A DNA stretch of 64,000 nucleotides from Euptelea pleiosperma (GCA_035048495.1 CM068549.1:4881822-4945821); one strand, 5' to 3'. Positions 1-12,794 are shown, counted from the stretch's first letter. Translations and numbers: made by a program. Notes: generated by a model from the letters alone, not told the origin.

Positions 1-1962
1 CACTCTCCTACGTAAAACTTCCCTATTTATCTACTTTTCTATGTAAAAGTCTCTTTCATTGCGTAGAACGCACTTTTCTAGACAAAATGGTATATTTGCA
101 TGCATTAAACATATTTCTAGAAGTCTAGATATGAAGCTGTTTTGATAAAATCTCATTACGCATTTTTCTCTTGTAGGAAACCCGATCGGGCTATTCTCGA
201 GACTTGCAAGCCCACAATCAACCACAAAAGCCCACTATCAAAGCTTAAAGAGCCAACATGCTATGACTAGAAGATACAGGCCAAGTACGGGTCAAGTCAG
301 AGGATGGTAGAGCCAGATAAAGAACCAACAGAGAGGCAAAGTTGAAGACCAAGAGACGGGCCAAAGTGATTAAAAGCTGCACCAAATGACATAAAAAGAC
401 GGCTTACATGATTGGTGAAGCCGACTAAAGATTACATTGAAGATCAGGATTCAAGACCCTTCTGCCAGCTCTGTTGCCTTTATTTTGTATCATTTTCTCT
501 CTCATCTCTCTTCCATTTCTCTAACTGCCCACATCTTACCACCCAATCATCCATTTGATCGTCCGATCAACCCGATCTGTTATCCTAACCCTCCGATCTC
601 CATCATCTAACCTCCGATCTCCTCTCTTCTAGCTCTATCCCATCTCCCATAGCTTTTTCACCGTTAAATCTTCCATCGGACCATTAGATCATCCTTTGGA
701 CCATTGGATCTCTCCAAATTTGACAGTTCACCAATCATAACCTTCAACTCCCATCTATTCCATCTTTCTTTTCATAGCCCACATCCAACGAGTCTTTCTT
801 CGTCTCCTTCTCGTATCACATGGCCTTCAAAACCAATCGTTGCATGATCATATCCAATGGCCAAACATCATCCACGATCTCTCAATCTAATGGCTCACAT
901 CTCATTAACCATTCATGGCCTCATGGCCCGCTTGTATGTGGCCACGGGTTCTCAATAACCCATTGGGCCTTAAAGGCCCACAACTAACAACCCATGCCCA
1001 AGGGAGAAAAGGTCACACATGACCAATTCTCCCAAGAATCACTCACGGGCTCTCTTTCTTCTCCCTCTATCCTATCCACGTGTCACTTTCTTATCCATCT
1101 TTTCCCAACTAACTCATCCATCTCCCCCCACGTCTTTATTTCTATGAACCCTCTCCCCAAGCTCTCTTAAAAAAACCCTTTGCCCACGAGCTCCTCCATA
1201 TCCTCGTTCTAACCACCATGAGCCTCTCCATCTTCTTTTCTAACTACACAACCAGCAGCTCCTCAATGAATCCTTCCCACCATTCCCACGGTCTGATATC
1301 TAACTTCCATTACTGGAGTTGCAGACCTGCAACTCCGGTCGGATTCCACCTCCTCCTTCCATTGTTACAAATCAGCAACTTCTCCGGTGGAATCTTCCAT
1401 CTCTTGGCCTATTGTGCACCACGCTACCTCACCATTAATGTTGCTGCTCCTCACTTCTCCCCTATAAAGGTCTGCAACACTTCTTTTCTTCTCCAGGCTC
1501 CTCCCAATCTGGTTCAGCAACACTCCAACACCCTCTTCAGATCCTCACCATTAATTTCGGCGAGAAGCTCGTCGAAATTCCAACCAACCTTTCATGTTGC
1601 TGGTCTGCCTCCATTTATTCATTCCTCTTGGACAAAATAGTCCACCTTTCGGACTCCTCTCTTGTTTCTTCTCCGGGCCGGTTGACCTCCATTATAGCCA
1701 CCTGCTGCTGCTCGTAATTTTCCAAACGGTTTGAAAAACCGTTTGCGTTCTTCTTCTTCATCTCCAGCACCCCTGCTACCACCGTCCTCAAGCCCACACT
1801 CTGGCTATCTCCTTTCCACTACTCCACCATGGATCTCCTCTCCCTGCCACACCAAACAGATCGTGCTTCCTCCTCCATCTCTAGAGTTGCAAACCTGCAA
1901 CTTCGACGATCACCACTAAGGCCGATCAGATCCTCCTCCCAAATCATCACGTTGCCAGCCAA
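1..1962 (+). mobile_element. Athila-type LTR, left part (interrupted, truncated by window edge)
   Basis: The sequence is the reverse complement of the distal end of the other LTRs in the window, so this is the only copy whose sense strand is +. It carries the CCTACGTAAAA block near base 8, the TGCATGCA block at 98-105 and a degenerate AACGGTC-type region near 660-715. Roughly 65 bp of the LTR start lie outside the window. The LTR is cut at 1962 by a solo LTR of the same family in the opposite direction and resumes at 4604. Two copies of the family palindrome lie at 1315-1338 and about 1883-1904. No convincing gene; open frames here are shadows. Confidence 0.75.
1315..1338. repeat. LTR palindrome, arms GGAGTTGCA/TGCAACTCC
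   Basis: Perfect 9-bp arms around a central stretch reading GACC, plus outer CTGG/CCGG that pair with one wobble. It belongs to the recurrent palindrome set described in the findings. Confidence 0.8.
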
Positions 1963-4603
1963 TGAAACAAGGAGTTTTCCGCGTTGTTGGATCGAAAACC
2001 CTAGAATCAACAAGATTTGTAATTATCCGAGATTTTAATCCTGCAAAATATGAACTTTTGTAGAGGGATTCGTGTCGGATGTCAATCCGCACTCGGAGTT
2101 AGTTAGCGCAAATAAGGAACATGAAATGGTGGACTTTTCTCAGAATTATGAAGATGTGAGAATGGTGGAGTAGTTTTTAAAGCATAATTTTGAAGGTTTT
2201 AGAGAGAGAAAGTACCACAATCAATAAAGAAAACACTAAAACAAATTAAGAAATGTAACTAACAACTCTATTAATCATTAAAATTTCTTACAATAATCAA
2301 ACCAAATTTGACTACAACTAGAAAGCCATTAAAAGACTAATAGGGAGAAAAATAAGAGAGAGAGTGGGTTAGATGGTGAGTAAACCTAGAGAGAGAAACT
2401 CACCTTTTTAGAGGAAGAAAAGAACTAGATAGATCTATGGAGAGAGAAAATAGATAACCAATCTAAAAAGAGAAATAGGAATCTATTCTAGAGAGAGAGG
2501 AGATACTAAGAACTAGAGAGAGAAAACTAGGGAGAGATAGATAGAGAGAGAGAAACTACGAAGAGAGATGACGAGAAAACTCACCATTAGCAATCACCAT
2601 GAGGCCTTGAGAGTGGGGCGGCTAACAACAAATGGAGGTGAACCTTGCTGGTTCGGCCAGTAAGGGGTGGAGATGTTGGACGGTGCAAGGATGCAGCAGC
2701 AACAGGTGAGGATTGCCCTCCTCCTCTTCCTCTCTTCCTCTTCTTTTTCTTTTCTTTTCTACCTTCTTTTCTTCCCCTTTTCTTTTTTTTTTTTTTGTGA
2801 GGAGAGAAAGGGAGAGAGACGAGGTGAAGAAGTTTTGCACGGTGCTTGACTCACTGATGTTGCTGTATGCAACGATTTTGGGATGATGGAAATGGGCGGT
2901 ACAGGCGGTGCATGAAGGCAGCAGCAGGCGGTGGAGTTGTTTTGGCAGGGGCGGCAATGGTTTGGTGAGAACGTGATGGATGAGGGATGGAGCGTTGATG
3001 AAGATGTGGCTGCTGGTTCTTGATGATGATGGAGGTGTGGACTACTGCTGCGTGACAAGATGAAATGGTGGTGGCTATTGGTGGCTTGGAAGAGGGCAGC
3101 TATGGAGGACGAGATGGTGCACCAAGATGAAGAAGAAGGTAACGGTTTCTTCCTCCTTCCTTCTTCTCCTTCTCTCTCTTTTTTTTTTCTGGTTTTCTTC
3201 TTGAAGAGAATGAGAGATGAAAGAGAACGACTTGCTGGGTTTTCTATTTTTTTATTTTTGGGCAAAACGGACTGGAGTTGCAGGTTGCAACTCCAGCACG
3301 TTAGAGAGATGGGGTGTGGGGCGGTGGTGATTGGTGAAGGAGTTTCAGGTGGTTGTGTAAGGCAGTGGTGATAGTGATGCCATGAATAGCAGCAGGTTGG
3401 CGATCATGGTGGTGCAAGGGATGGATCGTGCACAGCCAGGAGGATGTGGCAGGTGGAACGGCCAGCAAGGAAGATGCTATGGAGGATGGCGGCCTCAAGT
3501 GAGAGAGAACTCTTTTGAATGTGGAGAGGTAGAATGGAGGCTGCCTTCATGGAAGAGATAGGGGGGCTGTGACGTTGATGTGGTAGAGAGGATAGTTGCT
3601 GGTGGCTCCTCCCTTGGGTGGTAAGGAGAGATCATGGTGGCTGGTTTTCCCAATGGTGAGAATGGGGGAGCGTCGAAGAGAGAGATGATGGAGAGGGTAA
3701 CGGCTTGGAGAAAGAGCAAAACGTGGGAGAGAAGGATCCTTTAGGGTTTCTTTCCCTTTTATATTGAAGAGCTAGCCCGGCTTTGATTGAGGGAAAATCC
3801 TCTCTTCCTTTAATGCCCTTTACATTTCTTAGAAACTCCATAAGGCCCTCTTGATCTTATTTTTGCAATCAATAGCCTTGATTAGAAATCACATTTTGCC
3901 TCTAAGGAAAGTCAACCCAGCACCTTCTTCCATATGATTTGGTTCAACTATCTTTCCTTTGGTAAGCTTGACATCCAGTCATGCTGGTCCCACATCACAT
4001 GCTGTAGAACCATTTGGCAACTTGCCGATTTGGAAACCCGTTGGCCCAGTTTCCCTTGCTTTTGATGATCCATCTTTCGTGTTCCACTGCTAAGCATTAC
4101 TTCATGCAACTTGCTCTGTCATGCCTCTTGGCTGACAACATTTTGTCGATGCATTTCTCCTCTTGACGATCATGTAATGATCCACTACTTTCTAAGGCAC
4201 ATCTTGCTGGCGTGGCCACTAGCAATTTTTGGATTTTTCTTGTCTGGCTTTGCGATCCCTTGGCTCAGTCCATGCTTGGTCCACATCTTCCTGTCTTAGC
4301 CTACTGGTGCTTTTACTTTGTTCATCGGCTTTGGGGATTGATTGTGGGCTCGCCTATTTTGAGAGTCGTCCGGTTAGGTTTTCTGCAATAACGAAAAGCG
4401 ATTAATCAGACGACTTTAATATCTAGACTTCCGAAAATATGTTTAATGCATGCAAATATACCATTTCGTCCAGAAAAATATGTTCTACGCAACAAAAGAG
4501 ACTCCTACGTAGAAAAGTAGATAAATAGAGCATTTTAACGTAGGAGAGTGTGATAACGCTTAGAAGATAACAGTGGGAAATATGCACTTTTAGGCGAATA
4601 TCA
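1963..4603 (-). mobile_element. Solo LTR, Athila-type, 2641 bp
   Basis: It begins TGAAACAAGG on + and ends GGCGAATATCA, as in the other family LTRs. The five bases before it (GCCAA, 1958-1962) and after it (ACCAA, 4604-4608) match at four of five positions, as expected for an aged target duplication. No internal region is present, so this is a solo LTR left by recombination. A GA-rich tract runs from about 2340 to 2575. A sense TATA-like box (CAATATAAAAGGG read on -) lies near 3752-3766. The unit lacks the AACGG array seen in the younger copies and is a more diverged subfamily. It is inserted head-to-head inside another LTR of the same family. Confidence 0.85.
3272..3296. repeat. LTR palindrome, arms CTGGAGTTGC/GCAACTCCAG
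   Basis: Ten-base arms pair perfectly around a 5-base centre. Relative to the usual CCGG...CCGG form, the second base pair is T-A instead of C-G, a paired change. Confidence 0.85.
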
Positions 4604-6575
4604 ACCAACAACATCTCCGGTGGATTCTTCCATCTCTCCTCATGAACCTACAACTGATCTTCGTGCCAAAAGCCATCACACAGTCCATCTCCATGCTCCA
4701 CCGGTCATTGCTTCACTAGCCGTCTTCTCCATCCCGTAGCCATCCACCACAACGCTTGCAACTGAGTACAAGCCCTTCAGGTGTGCCTCTAGCATGTCTA
4801 CTGATCTGTGGAACTTCCATTCACAGGCGCACCTCCCTTCATGTGCGTTAACGCCACCACCGGACTGGTGCGTCAAACTCCGACCAGCAACCTTGAAGTT
4901 CAGACCTGCATGCCACCCACAGCAACCGAACCACCACTGGACTACACTCTCATTTTTTCCAGCACCGTGAAAATGGTCTGTGACCTATTGTAGCATTCCT
5001 TCCTCCATCTTTAGATCTGCCCTCCTCACCATTGACGTTACCACCTGCTTGCAGACCTACAAACCGAAGCGCCTTCACTCCAAGACTTGGTCTCACCGGA
5101 GCACCACACCAGCACTCAGCGTCTCCTTCCTCCACGCACAGCACCCCATCCACATGTTTCAGGCAAGCTTCACGGTCGGAACCTACCTCCTTTAGGTCCA
5201 TCAGCAGGTTCTCCTCCAGATCTGCCTCTTCTCCTACTGGGCGTGCCAGATCATGGGTAGTGCACCAACCGTGAATGTCTTTTTCATCAAAATAGAAAAG
5301 GGGGTGCACCACCACTTGAACCAGCATGCACTTGCAGGTTCGTTCTCCATCACGGGCTCTCCTCGCTGCCCATCCACGCATGCACCTGTGCACTACCTCC
5401 CACTTGACAGAACGCAGCAAGCACTGCTCTCTTCAACCTACCTGGCCACCACTTTGACAGCCACCTCAATTGGCATCACATAACAATTGTCGATCACTCA
5501 TGGCTGATCCTTCTCTCCTTGGGCCGTGTTGATCCGACAACACCACGTGTGCAAATCCCTTGGCCATGCAACTAGCACAGTCAACATCCATTCATTGGCC
5601 GAATCTTCTTCAAGGCCAATCATTTTCTCTCCATCAATGGTCGATCTCCGCTAAGTTCGCCAAAGGTAATTTTCTCTCTATACTCTCACTTTCTCTCTCT
5701 AGAATTCTACTTTCTCTCTCTAGATCTCCTTTCTCTAAAATGACATTGAAGGGACGTGACATCCCTAATTCTATGTTCTTTCTCTATTTTCTCTCTATAG
5801 ATCCTTATTACTTTCTCAGGCCGATCGCCTATTCACTTGGCCGACTCCTTTCGGCGAGTGAAAATGTGAGCTTCTTAGGACACATTATCGTACATTTGCC
5901 AATTCACATCCACCTTGTCGACTGGTAAGATCCGATGTGGATTCCACGATTGAGTAGCATTCCATGAAATTTGGATGGTCATCTTCTTGATCGGTAGCGC
6001 CTTAGCTCTAAAGGTCATGGGATGCTTCTCTGTCAAAACCCTTCTCTTGATTGAAGCATTCATCGAAGTCTTGGATGATCCTCTTCTTGATCGGTAGCGC
6101 CCTTAGCTCTGAGATCTCGATAGACGTTTCTTTCCCTTACCCCTTCTCTTGATTGAAACATTCATTGAAGTCTTGGACGATCTTCCTTTTGATCGGTAGC
6201 GCCCTTAGCTCCGAGATCTCATTGGACATTTCTTTCCCTTACCTCTTCATCTCTCAACCCTTTACATGCTTTCTTTATTTCTGTTATTTTGATTTATGTA
6301 CGCACTCTTTGATGATTAATGAAGTTGATTTTGATATTTTGGTGTTCTAAATCTCAAATGAATGTTGTTTTTCAATCGACTCGCCCTTCTCATCTCTTCC
6401 ACCATTCTCATTTTTCTCTGTATTATTTGTCAGCTTTAATTCCTTATTGCGCTAACTCACACCGAGTACGGATCAACATCCGACATGTACTGCTATACAA
6501 GTTACATTTTGCGGATAATCGAATTTTACAAATATTGTTGAAGTTAGGGTTTCCGAATTGACGACATGAAAAAAC
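4604..6575 (+). mobile_element. Athila-type LTR, right part
   Basis: Continuation of the LTR interrupted at 1962. It ends with CTTACTTTCA at 6575, the reverse complement of the TGAAAGTAAGG start of other copies, and carries the TTAGGGTTTCCG arm at about 6544-6555. The middle (about 5660-5760) is TCTCTCT-rich, the sense counterpart of the GA-rich tracts in the other copies. This LTR is about 4 kb without the solo insertion, longer than the rest of the family, partly because of a three-unit tandem repeat near 5970-6250. It was inserted into the 3' LTR of a Tekay-type element. Confidence 0.75.
5965..6250 (+). repeat. Tandem repeat, about 101 bp, 3 copies
   Basis: The marker TCGGTAGCGC recurs at 5991, 6091 and 6193, each time followed by a CTTAGCTC-type sequence and then by a stretch like CTTCTCTTGATTGAA. 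Spacings are 100 and 102 bp. The array is internal to the outer LTR. Confidence 0.8.
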
Positions 6576-7131
6576 CTTACTTTCAGGGTCCAATACCATA
6601 TAATAATATAGAACAATCATTTATTAATTCAAATAAACTATTTTATAAAATTTAAAAGTTTGTACAACAAGGTATTGACATATGTAACACACACATAAAT
6701 CACATGAAATAATTTAAGTACACAAAATTCAAAAAAATGTTTAAAGTTCCAGAAAAGTGTCAAGATGACATCGGAATGACCCGAAATTCGAGAGATGGGT
6801 TTCCAACCCTAAGATAAGGTAAGTAAGTCATTTTTGAAAAGTTTTCGGGGCTCGGGGTCAAAAATATTTGTATTATCTTATTAGATCAAGTATATCATCT
6901 AGTGTCCAAAAAAATCCCTTGTGAGTTATTGTTCATTATTTTTAGCAGGAAATTAGCCATAAAAGTGAGTTCCAAAAATAGCAAGTTTTTTAAAGTTGTC
7001 CGAATCCTACCAAATTTGACACACGACTTAATATAGGATATCTAAGGATGAAAGTAAGTTTAAACTATCAAAATTATCCCATGAGGGTCAAATTACCATA
7101 ATACCCCTAGTTGAAAGTTTGGGGTATTACA
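6576..7131 (-). mobile_element. Tekay-type chromovirus 3' LTR, truncated
   Basis: Closely related to 14855-15281, which is part of the 5' LTR of the same element. Read on -, the LTR starts TGTAATACCCC at 7131. Only about 556 bp are present because an Athila-type LTR is inserted at 6575/6576; the rest lies beyond that insertion, outside the window. Confidence 0.75.
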
Positions 7132-7148
7132 ACCTTCCCTCCTTTAAA
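7132..7148 (-). promoter_or_regulatory. Polypurine tract, Tekay-type element
   Basis: On the - strand the sequence TTTAAAGGAGGGAAGGT abuts the TGTAATACCCC start of the 3' LTR. This is the expected place and composition for the plus-strand primer of reverse transcription. Confidence 0.75.
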
Positions 7149-7194
7149 TAATTTCATCATCAAAATTTAAAGAAAACTTACCACTATTCGAGAA

Positions 7195-8856
7195 ATAGGT
7201 TCAGGTACTTCTCACGCATCTCAGATTTCAACTCCCAAGTGGCCTCCTCTTTACTGTGATGCTGCCACAGTACTTTGGCGAGTCGGATGGTCTTGGTGCG
7301 TAGCACCTGGTCCTTGGTATCCAAAATATGTATAGGTCACTCATCGTATGACGTGTCCTCTCGTAGGTGTAGTTCCTGCTAGTCGACAATGTGCGTGGGG
7401 TCTGGCTCGTATCTCCAAAGCATCGATATATAGAAGACATCGTGAATGCCTTCAAGCTGGGGTGGAAGTGCCAACTGATAGACAACCTTCCTGCTCTCCT
7501 TAGAATCTCGAACGGTCCGATGAAGTGCAGTGCTAGTTTTTCCTTCTTTCCAAAATGTATAGCTCCTCTCCGTGGAGTTACTCTCAGTAAGACTTTGTCA
7601 CCCACTTGAAACTCAAGTGGCCTCCGATGTTTGTCTGCGTAGCTCTTCTGTCTACTCTGTGCTGCTAACAGTCGATCTCTAATAATCCTTACTTTCTCTG
7701 TAGTTTCTTGGATGATTTCCGATCCTGATAAGGAACACTCTCCAACTTATGCCCAACACAAGGGTGATCTGCAAGGTCTACTGTACATGGCCTCAAATGG
7801 TGCCATGCCAATGCTCGCTTTGAAACTATTATTGTAAGCAAACTCTGCTAGCGGTAGATGTTTACTCCAACTACCTTCGAAGTCTAAATTGCATGCTTTG
7901 AGCATCTCCTCCAAGATCTGAATGGTCCTCTCTGACTGTCCATCTATCTAGAGTTGATACGTTGTGCTGAGTTGGAGCTGTGTCCCCAGAGCTGCCTGAA
8001 GTCCCTGCCAGATTCGAGAGGTGAAACGAGGGTCTCGATCTAACACTATCGAAGGAGGAATCCCATGAAGTTTGACGATCTAATCAACATAGAGTTGTGC
8101 TAATGTTGGCACCTTTTCGGTTGCCTTCATAGCTAGAAAATGCGTAGACTTGGTTAGTCTATCCACAATCACCCATACTGCATCACATCCCCGACGAGTT
8201 TTTGATAATCCTGTCACAAAGTCCATTGTAATATGTTCACATTTCCATTCCGGCACTGGTAATGGTTGTAAGAGTCCTACTAGTCATTGGTGCTCTGTTT
8301 TCACTTGCTGGCAAGTGAGACATCTGGAAATGAAAGAGGCGATGTTTCTCTCCATCCCTCTCCACCAAAACTGATGTTTCAAATCCTGGTACATCTTCGT
8401 AGCACCGGGATGAATGGTAATTCTGGAGCGGTGTGCCTCTGACATGATGTCCTCCCGAAGGTTGGCATCGTTCGGCATGCATAATCGTCTGTTAAACCGG
8501 ATGCTGTCGTCTGGCTGGATAGTAAAACCCTCTGGTCTTGAGCCCCTAGAAATCTCTGTTCGTGTAGCCTCGATATCTGAGTCGCTGGTCTGAGCCTCAA
8601 TTATCCTTAGAATAATGGTTGGCTGAGCGGCAATACTAAAAATAATAGCCCTATCACCTTGTCGGTCAATATGGAAGTCGTATTCTTCAAGGATCTCTGT
8701 CCACCTATGCTACTGTAAGGCTATACTTGCTAATGTCCCTCGAGTCTTTCTACTCAATGCGTCTACAACTGCGTTAGCCTTGCCCGGATGATAGTGCAAC
8801 GTGAAGTCGTAGTCCTTCAAGAACTCCATCCATTGTCTCTATCGCAAGTTGAGCTC
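7195..8856 (-). pseudogene. Tekay/Del-type pol remnant: RNase H end, integrase, chromodomain-like tail
   Basis: Three parts of a chromoviral polyprotein can be read on -, in several frames. From about 8856 to 8720 is the end of RNase H, with the [17 protein letters not shown] type of motif. At about 8478-8284 is the integrase zinc-binding region, with EAHRS, IHPG and CLTCQQVK (His-His-Cys-Cys). At about 7605-7200 is the C-terminal region, with a GPFEIL motif and then HHSKEEATWELKSEM, typical of the chromodomain end of this lineage. Stops and frameshifts are frequent, so the gene is dead. Gag, protease and most of reverse transcriptase are absent; the frame breaks at about 8856, just after ELNLR. 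Lineage assignment is by motif recognition only. Confidence 0.8.
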
Positions 8857-9795
8857 TATAATATCTTGAATTTTTTCAAGATATTTTAGAAATTTAAATT
8901 TTTATTTTTAATTATATTAATAATATTTATTGATAAATATTAAATATTAATGATTGGTTGCATGTTGTTTGAATAAAAATGAGTAGGGTGGACATTTTGG
9001 ACAATTTGGAGACCTTGTAGGCCTAAAAATAATCTTAATTAAAGCCCAGTTGATATATATAGGCTTCGGGCTCATATCTGGCCCATATCCAACTTAATAT
9101 TAGCTTTTTAGTGAGTTGTAAAATTTACCCATTTTAGAGTTATGAAAGTTACTTTTAATTTAAGATAAATAGAAAGTTGTTTATTTCCATAAAAGATGGA
9201 GGGAGACTCTTTCAACCAAAACCCTAATCTCTATTATGAATAAAAGATCTCAACTCTTTACTAACTTTTGATCTAATGGCCAAGAATTGACCTCCCAAAA
9301 ATTTATACAAAAACCCTAATCTTAAATCTACCCACATAATTTATTTAAGAGACTCCCACACCGAAACCTAGCCACCTCACTTGTTAAAGAATACTTCCAC
9401 CTCAAATTTCTCTCATCTCCTCTATTAATCATTCTGGGATTTGGTGAATACTTCCAGAGGATTAACAAAGGTTTAAGGTAGGTACCCTTCTCATAATTAT
9501 TTCAATACAAGTCATTGATTCGTGAGTATGTAATTATTGTTAAACTATAATTGATAGCCAATTTTATATTAGAGATCCTCTGTGTGGATTCTATTATTTC
9601 GTATTGGAGATCCCCTATATGGATATTATCGTTTCAGTGAATAATTATTTAATTGTTAAGGCATGCATTATATTTCTGATTCAGAAGTGATAAAGCAAGT
9701 TGGGAGTGAGTTCTCCAGGGTAAAAAACCCGAAAACCCCGGGAAGACCCCCTGTGCGGGTGAAGAAGAAGACCTCATGTGTGGGTTGTGTATTAT
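8857..9795 (+). mobile_element. AT-rich segment, possibly part of a second chromovirus LTR
   Basis: The segment begins at the abrupt end of the pol remnant with a dyad, AATATCTTGAA and TTCAAGATATT, near 8860-8886. It contains no open frame of note. It looks like LTR or leader sequence: repeated AACCCTAA motifs at 9220-9320, a donor-like AAGGTAGGT near 9475, and two similar GAGATCC(T/C)C units at about 9570-9630. It continues after the solo LTR at 12403. I could not fix its ends. Confidence 0.35.
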
Positions 9796-12402
9796 TGAAA
9801 GTAGGGTTTTTCCGCGTCGTTGGTTACGGAAACCCTAATTTCAACACATTTGTAATTTATCCGAGACATTTAACCTGTAAAATGAGCAATTTTGCATAGT
9901 TGCTCGTGTCGGATGTCGATCCGCACTCGTAACGCAAAGAGAGAACATAAAATGAAAGATTTCTTGGCTTGAAATTAGTGGAGAGATGAGAGAGATGGAA
10001 ATTGGGATTAAAACATTATTTTTTTTATTCCAGAGAGAGAATTTTTCATAGAAATAAGAGCATTAACACAAAAATAAATTGAGAAATGAACTAAAATAAC
10101 TTTATTGATTAACGAAAAGTGCTTACAAACATGAGACAAGAAACAAAACCTAACTAGAAAGCATGTGAAAGAGAGATTAAGATAGAGAGAGAAAATAAGA
10201 AAAGAGAAAAAGTGGAGAGATCTAGAGATAGAGAATGTTAGAAAGAGAAAAGACTAGAGAGAGAAGAGAGAACTAGATGGAGAAAGCTAGAGAGAAATTT
10301 CCTAACCTTTGAAATTTTCTTATTCCTTAGTGGTGCTTGGGCAGTCACGGCTTGGTGCTTGAAGACGAAGGAGAAGGTGAAGACTGTCCGTGGAGAGCCC
10401 GAGCACACCAAACCCACTAGCCTCAATGGTGAAGCTGTGAAAAAGAAACCAGTTGCAGACCTACACTTTAGGAGAGTGCAGATCTGCGATTTACTGAGGG
10501 AGGAGCATGGGTTTGCTGCGGAGGGAACAAACAGGAGAACCTCCAATTTGGTTAGCAAGGGGAGGCGCTAATAGGTGGCGCGTTTGGAGATTGTGGCTGC
10601 TAGGGTGGAGCGGCTTATAGGGTGTGCAACCATGAGAGGCGTTGGGAGAGATGAACCTTGCTGGTTCAGCAAGCAAGGAGGAGGCACACAGGCGGGGGAA
10701 ATGGCCGGGGAGAAGTGTGAGAGAGAGACGGCTTGGTGGAGGCACTAAAGGAGGTGGAGAAAACCTTGCTGGTGGTGATGACTGGAGAGTGGTGGGGAAG
10801 ATGCAGCTGTTCTATAAGAGGCAGCAGGTGGAGTTGTAGGTCGTGGTGGCTCTAATCGAGCAGCTGCTCAGACCCTTGGTGGGGCTGCAACGGTCGTGGA
10901 CAGTGGATGGCGGTGACAGGTGGTGGTTGTGGCAGAGATGGAGGCAACCGACGTTTGCAACAGGTGGTGCTGTTAGGAGATGGAACACCAGTTGGAGCAA
11001 CGTTAGAAGGAGGAGCAGAAGAAAGGAAGAGAAGGGGGAAGAAGAGAGAAAGAAAGGAAGGAAGAGAAGAGAAGCTAAAGAAGAAGGAGGAAAGACGGTC
11101 GGAGTTGCAGGCCTACAACTCCGGCGAGATCAAGAAGAAGAAGAAGAAGAAGAGAAGAAGAAGAAGAAGAAGAAGAAGAAGAAGGAGAAGGAGAAGCTGG
11201 CATTGCAGGCCGGAGTTGCAGGCTGCAACTCCGATAGACAACATGAAGAAGATGACGGAGAAGAAGAAAGAAAAGAAGAAAAAGACGAAAGGGAGAACGT
11301 GGGGGAGTTTTTTTGGGAAAGAGAGGAAGAGATAGGAGGGGGATTAGGGTTCAAATGAACCCTTTTCCTTCCCCTTTATACCTCCCACTTTCCTTTAATG
11401 GAAATGGGGTTTTTTTTTAAAATAAAAAATATTTTTAAAAATAAATGGGGAATTTCCCCATTTAGTGGACCCCCCTTTTTTTATTAAAAAAATAATTAAT
11501 TTAAAGCATTTGAAAATCGCGAGGTCCACTAAATGGTCGGGCAACGGGTCGATGATGATGGGCCCGACTACTGGCCCACATGGATTGATGATGTCCATTG
11601 TCTCACAAGATGATGTGACAGACAATTTGATGACGATCGGATGGATGGTGACTTGATTGGGACCCAGATTGGTAGATCGATGGATCTAGAGAGATCCAAC
11701 GGTCTAGTGGAAGATCCAACGGTCAGAAAGCTAAGGGAGATGAAACAGAGCCAATGAGCAAGAGTTTCTGGGGTTAGGTTAGTAGATCCGAGGACCGAGA
11801 GATGAAGAGAGAGAGAATAAGGAGAGATGAGATAGAAAATTAGGGGGAGGAGAGAGAAAATATCAGAAAATGGAGATAAAAGTATTGGCAGAGAGTCTAG
11901 AACCCTGGTCTTCACTGTGACCATCCTCACACTTCTCCAGTAGAGTAGACCATCATTCCTTACTGACTCATGTGGCTTTAAACGCTTTGGTCCGTCTCTT
12001 GGTCATTGGCTCTCCTGCTCTCTTCGTTTTTTGGGCCAGTTTTTTGGTCATCCTATTCAGCCCATATTTGGCCCATATCTTCTAGTCATAGCCTGTGGGC
12101 TCTTTAAGCTTTGATAATGGGCTTTCATGATCAATTTTGGCCCGCAAGTCTCGAGAATAGCCCGATCGAGTTTCCTGCAAGAGAAGAGCACGTAATGAGA
12201 CTTGATCATAACGTCTTAATACCTAGACTTCTGAAAATGTGTTTAATACATGCAAATATACCATTTCGTCCAGAAAAGTGTGTTCTAAGAAACAGAAGAG
12301 ACTCTGACGTAGAAAAGTAGATAAATAGAGCATTTTATGTAGGAGAGTGCGATAACGCTAAAAGGATAATTGCTTAAAATAAGCACTTTTGAGCGAATAT
12401 CA
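9796..12402 (-). mobile_element. Solo LTR, Athila-type, 2607 bp
   Basis: Starts TGAAAGTAGGG and ends GCGAATATCA. Flanking pentamers are ATTAT (9791-9795) and ATTAC (12403-12407), one mismatch. Sense-strand control sites read on -: TATA box at 11375-11381 (TATAAAGG), CArG box CCATTAAAGG at 11392-11401, and two AACGG units at 11695-11705 and 11715-11725. A GA-rich tract lies at 10150-10300 and a GAAGAA microsatellite near 11130-11190. Two palindromes lie at 11101-11122 and 11211-11233. The TTTAGTGGACC dyad at 11458-11536 has perfect 14-bp arms in this copy. Confidence 0.9.
11211..11233. repeat. LTR palindrome, arms CGGAGTTGCA/TGCAACTCCG
   Basis: Ten-base perfect arms with the 3-base centre GGC. 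A weaker partner lies about 110 bp away at 11101-11122. Confidence 0.85.
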
Positions 12403-12794
12403 ATTACTTTTGATTAATTGTTCATGCATTCAACATAACTATGATATTAGTGTTTGACAATTTAATTTATGCGAACATGTCTATATATCCTGTATTGTTT
12501 GGATCATGTTTTACAGATCTTTACAGATCCAGTTCACTCCAACCCTCCTCCCCACAGAAGTACACACAAATAAGAGGCGAGTCATAAGCTTGGAACTCAA
12601 GCGCCCAAGGCAGATGCAAATGATGTAGAGATAAAAGAAGTCCTAAGTATGTTATTGTACATTATGGATTATGGTATTTTATGCTTTAATGTCAATTTAT
12701 GTTAAGATGTTTCTATTATCTGTACAAAGTGTCTCTAGTATGTCCTAAACGTGAATCTCATTATTGTCAATCTCAAGGAAATCATAGAATTGAC
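12403..12794 (-). other. Non-coding leader of Tekay-type element (partly uncertain)
   Basis: This stretch lies between the solo LTR and the primer binding site. The part next to 12794 should be the untranslated leader of the Tekay-type element; the part near 12403 may belong to the uncertain segment 8857-9795. No coding potential seen. Confidence 0.4.

Noticed and set aside
1731..2038. Small overlapping frames at the start of the window, possibly host exons
   Set aside because: They lie inside LTR sequence, in several frames on both strands, without splice or domain support.
10843..11358. Open frames of 140-170 codons in the LTRs, rich in Arg, Glu and Lys
   Set aside because: They come from GAA/GGA-type microsatellites, differ between copies and have no recognisable domain.
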